Assembly (NCBI GenBank): GCA_964555645.1
Contig: CAZKTA010000010.1
Coordinates: 1 to 64,000 of the forward strand
Direction: 5' to 3'
From: DTLC01 sp964555645
Lineage (GTDB): Bacteria; Verrucomicrobiota; Verrucomicrobiia; Limisphaerales; DTLC01
Length of the DNA stretch: 64,000 nt
The position numbers and the translations under genes are program-made. Of this stretch, positions 60,231 to 64,000 are shown piece by piece; positions within the stretch are counted from its first letter, which is position 1; every line of letters begins with the position of its first letter. A model generated the notes under the pieces. That model was not told the origin of the DNA. It did no database searches and saw only the letters and a program-made list of their open reading frames with translations.

Positions 60231-61871
60231 TCATTGCTCATCGAGTTCGATCGGTCGCACCAATACACCGACCGGCACACCATCCTCATTCCGAACAACA
60301 CGTTCGATCGCGCGCAGGAAATGCTTTTCATGTTCACCTAGACCAAGCCCATCAAGCAATTCAACCTCCGCTTCTACGATCGGGAATGACAGCGACCTGA
60401 GACAATCACGCACAAGCTTGCTGAGGTGCGCGCCCACAGGAACACCAAACTCAACCTCGATCACCTCGTCTGCAAACGTCACAACGCCGTGCTCATCCCA
60501 AATAACCACCCCATAACCAAGTTCGGCAAATGCGCGTTGGAAACAGTCAACTGCGTGGCGCAACTGTTTGTTGGCTTGCTCGGCCTGCACTGTGCGCGCA
60601 TGTAGTTCGCGATTTAAACGTTCGGTTGCCGCGCATGCCAACTTGTTAGCGCGCTGAGGGTCGATGCCATGTCCAGACAATAACTCATAAAGAAGCTCTT
60701 CGAGAGCGCCATGATCAGTTTTTGTTCGGGAGGCGGGCTGTCGTACGGGTCGTGTTGTTTGAGCAAGATTAGCTAATTGTTTTACTTGCTCAGGTGTGAG
60801 CCCTTTCTGGACCAGCAACTCACCGATGCTTTCTACAAATTTTGCTACGGAAACATCTTTAGGAGCGAATTTCCTAAGCAGGCGCGCCACTTGACGCAAA
60901 TCTTGTTCACCCTTGAGAAGTTCTGCAGAAATTTTTTCGGCTCTTACCTGGTCGGCATATCGTGTGATTGTAGCAAGCAGTTCGTTGATAAACCCAACAG
61001 CTGCTTCTGATGACATGAGCTTTTTAGACCGGGCGCGAACTTCCTTTTCCAGAGTCAACAACGCATGATGCAGCTCGGCAGCGTCGCCGGTGGCGTCACC
61101 ATGCGTTTCAGACATGCTTTGGCAAACAAGCTTAATGTTTTCAAGTAACCCTTCGATTGTCTTTTCTGGTGTTAAACCTGCCTCGGCACGAGAGACCGCA
61201 AGCTCGATCCCATCGGTTATGAGCTCGGCCATTTTAGCCGGGCTGTTTTTGATGCGATTAATCAACCATCTGCGTTGCTCGGCTTTTTCAATAACTTGCT
61301 CGACCATGTACTCGACAATCTTGCGATCGGCAAGTTCAGGGGGCACAACTGTATTTTCCAGAACTTCAGCATCGCGTTTGACGACTTTCTCATCCTCATG
61401 CACCAGCACGTAACTGACACGCTGGATGTCCACGTTTTTAATGCCTTTCTGGTGCAGTAACGCTGCCAAACCACCACCGGCGTTAATTACCTTTGCGCCC
61501 TGTAATAGCACATGGAAAAACTCTTCGAACTCGGCCAAGGTCAACCCCTTGTTGAACACAATGTTATCAACGTACAACTGCCGAAACGAATTGATGAACC
61601 GGCCCACAAGCGGGTTGCGTTCTTCAACCGGCAGACCCGCAACCAAAATTTTGCCCTCTACCATCGAGATTGGGACTGAGCCGGTCAAATCCAGTAACGG
61701 CACAAGTGCATTAAACGCCGCCTCGACGGCGGCCTTGCCCTTTGGGTGTGCGACCGAATAAATCCGGCCGAGTGACTCGGCAAGGCACAACCGCTTGATA
61801 AACTCGGCCGTCGCTTCGAGCTTCGAGGCAAACGGATTCGTCGCCGGTGTACCAGGCTGCACATCAGCCAT
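60231..61871 (-). CDS. Unknown cytoplasmic protein with C-terminal PAS-like domain
   Basis: Protein of 546 residues that I do not recognise as a family. The first 250 residues are mostly helical (ATAEFIKRLCLAESLGRIYSVAHPKGKAAVEAAFN) with a repeated EFFHVLLQGAK-type pattern; a coiled part follows (LRQVARLLRKFAPKDVSVAKFVESIGELLVQKG). The last 110 residues look like a PAS domain: CFQRAFAELGYGVVIWDEHGVVTFADEVIEVEFGVPVG, then an IERVVRNEDGVPVGVLV end, the usual PAC-like close. There is no kinase, GGDEF, EAL or DNA-binding part, so it may be a stand-alone sensor or scaffold. Convergent with the Calx-beta gene. Confidence 0.55.
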   Translation of the reverse strand: MADVQPGTPATNPFASKLEATAEFIKRLCLAESLGRIYSVAHPKGKAAVEAAFNALVPLLDLTGSVPISMVEGKILVAGLPVEERNPLVGRFINSFRQLYVDNIVFNKGLTLAEFEEFFHVLLQGAKVINAGGGLAALLHQKGIKNVDIQRVSYVLVHEDEKVVKRDAEVLENTVVPPELADRKIVEYMVEQVIEKAEQRRWLINRIKNSPAKMAELITDGIELAVSRAEAGLTPEKTIEGLLENIKLVCQSMSETHGDATGDAAELHHALLTLEKEVRARSKKLMSSEAAVGFINELLATITRYADQVRAEKISAELLKGEQDLRQVARLLRKFAPKDVSVAKFVESIGELLVQKGLTPEQVKQLANLAQTTRPVRQPASRTKTDHGALEELLYELLSGHGIDPQRANKLACAATERLNRELHARTVQAEQANKQLRHAVDCFQRAFAELGYGVVIWDEHGVVTFADEVIEVEFGVPVGAHLSKLVRDCLRSLSFPIVEAEVELLDGLGLGEHEKHFLRAIERVVRNEDGVPVGVLVRPIELDEQ

Positions 61872-62006
61872 AAGCGTCCAGCATACGCATTACGCGTACG
61901 CAATTGTCTAATTGTTGGCCAGCCGGCTGGACTTTCCGCGCTGCGTTTGCCGATCCAACCTGCTCAATTGCACGGCATTGTCAGCCGACCAATGTCAGGT
62001 GCCAGG

Positions 62007-62462
62007 CTAACGTTCAATATACCCCAGCCTGGCCAGCTCACTTTCTAGTGATAGCTGGAATTGTTCCATGTCGGCAGCCGATGGTCTGTAACCTTGCTTT
62101 TCCGGCACAACGCCTAGCCGGCCCAGTTGGTCTAAATACCAAGTCGCCCGCTGACCGTCGCTGAATGTGACCTTACCACTGACAAGCGCGCCGGGTTGCG
62201 CAAGCTGATCTACTGTGACCGTGACACCGCCGGTTTGAGCCGGCTGTGCAGGCGCGGGCATGTCTTGTTCAGGCTGTTTTTCACGTGGCACCGGCTCGGG
62301 TTCCTTCGGCACGAGATTGAGGTCGGCAAGCAAAAGGCGCACTTCCATGTAGGTAAGGCGCAGGCCAAACTCAGTAGCCAGCTGCTGTTGAATTTCCGAC
62401 AATTTCAGCCCACTGGTAACCCAGTCGGCCACTTGTTTCTTTTGCCATTCATTCAGATTCAT
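62007..62462 (-). CDS. Conserved small protein with N-terminal helix-turn-helix-like region
   Basis: Protein of about 151 residues from the ATG at 62462. It starts MNLNEWQKKQVADWVTSGLKLSEIQQQLATEFGLRLTYMEVRLLL, an HTH-like helical region with a bend at GLKLSE. A Pro/Glu-rich linker (PKEPEPVPREKQPEQDMPAPAQPA) leads to a beta-rich end (VSGKVTFSDGQRATWYLDQLGRLGVVPEKQGYRPS). I cannot name the family, but have the impression it recurs in verrucomicrobial genomes. The open frame upstream to 62552 starts at a TTG and overlaps the DUF72 gene; not used. Confidence 0.62.
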   Translation of the reverse strand: MNLNEWQKKQVADWVTSGLKLSEIQQQLATEFGLRLTYMEVRLLLADLNLVPKEPEPVPREKQPEQDMPAPAQPAQTGGVTVTVDQLAQPGALVSGKVTFSDGQRATWYLDQLGRLGVVPEKQGYRPSAADMEQFQLSLESELARLGYIER

Positions 62463-62548
62463 ACGTTTGGCGATGTACACGACCACTATCCGATCCCAAA
62501 TTGCCTGCGATAAACTAACCGTGAAATCACTTCGTGCCAAGCGCAGGT

Positions 62549-63496
62549 TCAAGCCTGAGCTGCGGCTTCAACCATCGCTTCAATTGTTTGGAGGGCGTTC
62601 CCCTCGAATCGGTTATTTACATATATGAACGCTTTGGTCTGTCCTTCCCCCGCTGCAGTTTGTTTAATTAACTGCGCGCCAGCAGCGCGGCCGTCCGGAT
62701 TGATTTGCCGCACACGGTCATACGGACTAAACATTTTGACGGCATCCTCATACCGCCTACCGGGCGCAAGCAGAAACCGAGCAACATAAAAGCCTTTGCT
62801 TGTACGGTTCCCAGGCATAATTAGCTGTTCACTCACAGGCGGCATCTCGGTCCAACTGTTGTACACATGCGCAACATCGTGCCGGGCTAGTACAGCGAAA
62901 TATTCCGGATGCAAAAATGTCCGGTTCCGAATCTCGACAGCGTAACGCCAGCCCGTCGGCAGTTTTTCAAGAAACTTGTCAAGCACACTCACAAAATCGC
63001 GGCCACGCGAAAAATCGCGCAGGTGAAATAGCGAAAACTCAAAGATCAACACGCCAATGCGCTTCTTGAACGGTTCACATGCTGAAAGAAAAGCCGAGCC
63101 AAACAACTCAGCGTTGAGAAAGTTCTCATTTGGTTTGCCCGCACGAAGACCGAATCTGCTCAAATTCGGATAGGTCTTGATCGTGATTTCGTCAGTGACC
63201 TTGAGCGCAAACAAAAAGTCAGGTGGTACTTGGGCAACCAATGACTCAAGCTCTGCGCGCGTCGGGAACTTGTAGTACGCTGAGTCAACGCACACCGTTT
63301 TGAAAACCGCAGCATACTCACCCAGACAAAGCCGCGTAAACTGCCTTTTTGAGAATCTGCCGTGCACCTGATAACGCTCGTCGCTGTATAGCATACCGCG
63401 CCAACCCAAGTACCGCCACGACGATGTGCCAATGTAAACACCACGCTGCGCAAGTGCAGCCGCTGCAAGTTTCATTTTGGATTTATCGAATGACAC
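62549..63496 (-). CDS. DUF72-domain protein (YecE-like)
   Basis: TIM-barrel-like DUF72 protein of about 308-315 residues. The conserved start GTSSWRYLGWRGMLY leads to ARFSEL-equivalent VFKTVCVDSAYYKFPTRAELESLVAQVPPDFLFALKVTDEIT, then LIFEFSLFHLRDFSRGRDFVSVLDKFLEKLPTGWRYAVEIRNRTFLHPEYFAVLARHDVAHVYNSWTEMP and the end of the barrel with KAFIYVNNRFEGNALQTI. Function in the literature is unsettled. First codon is GTG at 63496 or ATG at 63475; both are compatible. It is divergent from the thymidylate-synthase-like gene. Confidence 0.92.
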   Translation of the reverse strand: MSFDKSKMKLAAAALAQRGVYIGTSSWRYLGWRGMLYSDERYQVHGRFSKRQFTRLCLGEYAAVFKTVCVDSAYYKFPTRAELESLVAQVPPDFLFALKVTDEITIKTYPNLSRFGLRAGKPNENFLNAELFGSAFLSACEPFKKRIGVLIFEFSLFHLRDFSRGRDFVSVLDKFLEKLPTGWRYAVEIRNRTFLHPEYFAVLARHDVAHVYNSWTEMPPVSEQLIMPGNRTSKGFYVARFLLAPGRRYEDAVKMFSPYDRVRQINPDGRAAGAQLIKQTAAGEGQTKAFIYVNNRFEGNALQTIEAMVEAAAQA

Positions 63497-63665
63497 CGCA
63501 GTTTCACTCCTACGTACTGGCCAATTCCGGCCCTCTGCACGCTGAGAATCTTCTACATCGAGTAAGACGGGTTCGGCCAGCGCGAACTTTCAGCTCGAGA
63601 CCAATGCAGGATTTTTCTTGCGTTGGCTCCAGAGACGAATCTCTACTTCAGGACACAAAATTCCT

Positions 63666-64000
63666 ATGAAAGGCATACCGGTCTTACACGTTGAAGCAGA
63701 CTGCATCGCGCGAGCGTGGGAACTGTCCTTAATCGAGCTGTACAACCGCGGCTGCAACGTCAAAACCGAATACGACAAGCCCGACGACCCGCCAAGCAAA
63801 GACGCAACGATGATCATCACAATTACCGATCCGTTAACCGAACCGATGATACACAGGGATTTTCCCGGTGGCCCAGTCGAGTTGCAGGAGTACGTGATGG
63901 AAGTCTGCGACGGTATAAAAGACCATCTGGTCCGTGACCCGACAAACCCGCAGGACACACGTTGGGAATACACCTACCACGAACGATTGTTCAAGTACCG
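63666..64000 (+). CDS. Thymidylate synthase-like protein (archaeal-type), partial
   Basis: N-terminal part of a gene that runs off the right edge; 111 residues visible from the ATG at 63666. It reads GIPVLHVEADCIARAWELSLIELYN, then KTEYDKPDDPPSKDATMIITITDPLTEPMIHRDFPGGPVELQEYVMEVCDGIKDH and WEYTYHERLFKY. This matches the family annotated as thymidylate synthase in archaea and some bacteria, in which EYDKPxDPPSxDATM and YHERL are constant. The catalytic cysteine would lie beyond the window. The reaction might be dUMP/dCMP methylation or hydroxymethylation; not decided. Confidence 0.82.
   Translation, partial: MKGIPVLHVEADCIARAWELSLIELYNRGCNVKTEYDKPDDPPSKDATMIITITDPLTEPMIHRDFPGGPVELQEYVMEVCDGIKDHLVRDPTNPQDTRWEYTYHERLFKY

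Overview
The window reads as chromosome from a Gram-negative, probably heterotrophic member of the Verrucomicrobiota (Limisphaerales/Pedosphaera-like). I infer this from lineage habits rather than a marker gene: several prepilin-type proteins with a C-terminal DGH motif, a giant Reg_prop/Y_Y_Y sensor kinase paired with a NarL-type regulator, exported Calx-beta and 'verrucomicrobial C-tail' proteins, a GH28 pectinase, and lipid A/LPS genes that imply an outer membrane. There is no rRNA. A 100-N run at 16231-16330 marks a scaffold gap, so this is a draft assembly.

Layout. 1-4.3 kb: the left-running end of a type I-C CRISPR-Cas operon (cas3-cas5c-cas8c; cas7, cas4, cas1, cas2 and the array should lie beyond base 1), richer in G+C than the rest. 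4.3-16 kb: an Smr protein, a GNAT acetyltransferase, the CstA transporter, a two-component pair, a decayed and an intact prepilin-type gene, and ComEC. 16.1-16.8 kb: the most unusual locus. An initiator tRNA is followed by tandem copies of a small GIY-YIG nuclease gene, with a 3'-half of a tRNA-fMet embedded at the end of the nuclease ORF. 16.8-22.4 kb: flippase and glycosyltransferases, IF-1, two small membrane proteins and a lipid-A-N-domain/zinc-ribbon fusion. 22.4-23.2 kb: three palindromic repeat units spaced by exactly 14 nt; a diverged fourth copy lies at 28.7 kb. 23.5-28.3 kb: a TlpA-like thioredoxin, a TauE-like transporter and a left-running thiH-orf67-nucleotidyltransferase-phosphoesterase-thiS operon, in which the nucleotidyltransferase appears frameshifted.

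29.3-39.3 kb is gene-poor: two prepilin-type genes, a GT39 transferase, a large exported protein, a secreted GH28 and about 1.5 kb with no recognisable gene. 39.4-44.8 kb is a left-running lipid A/LPS cluster (lpxK, an LpxL-like acyltransferase, a heptosyltransferase-like GT9, an orphan response regulator, LptF/G). 45-54.8 kb is housekeeping: sufB-sufC, a phospholipid methyltransferase-like gene, an SDR, tRNA-Pro, trmB, a small membrane protein, manA, accA and a lemA-TPM-TPM operon. 55-64 kb has an FKBP isomerase divergent from a Prc-type tail-specific protease, a Calx-beta protein, a PAS-ended unknown, a DUF72 protein and the start of a thymidylate-synthase-like gene.

How the genes work together: the cas genes form a defence operon; lpxK, the acyltransferase, the GT9 and LptF/G build and export lipid A and its core; flippase, GT4 and DUF6492 probably make a surface glycan; thiH and thiS serve thiazole synthesis; sufB/sufC assemble Fe-S clusters, which the radical-SAM enzyme ThiH needs. 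The strongest lead for something undescribed is the tRNA/GIY-YIG tandem unit, followed by the 14-nt-phased repeat family.
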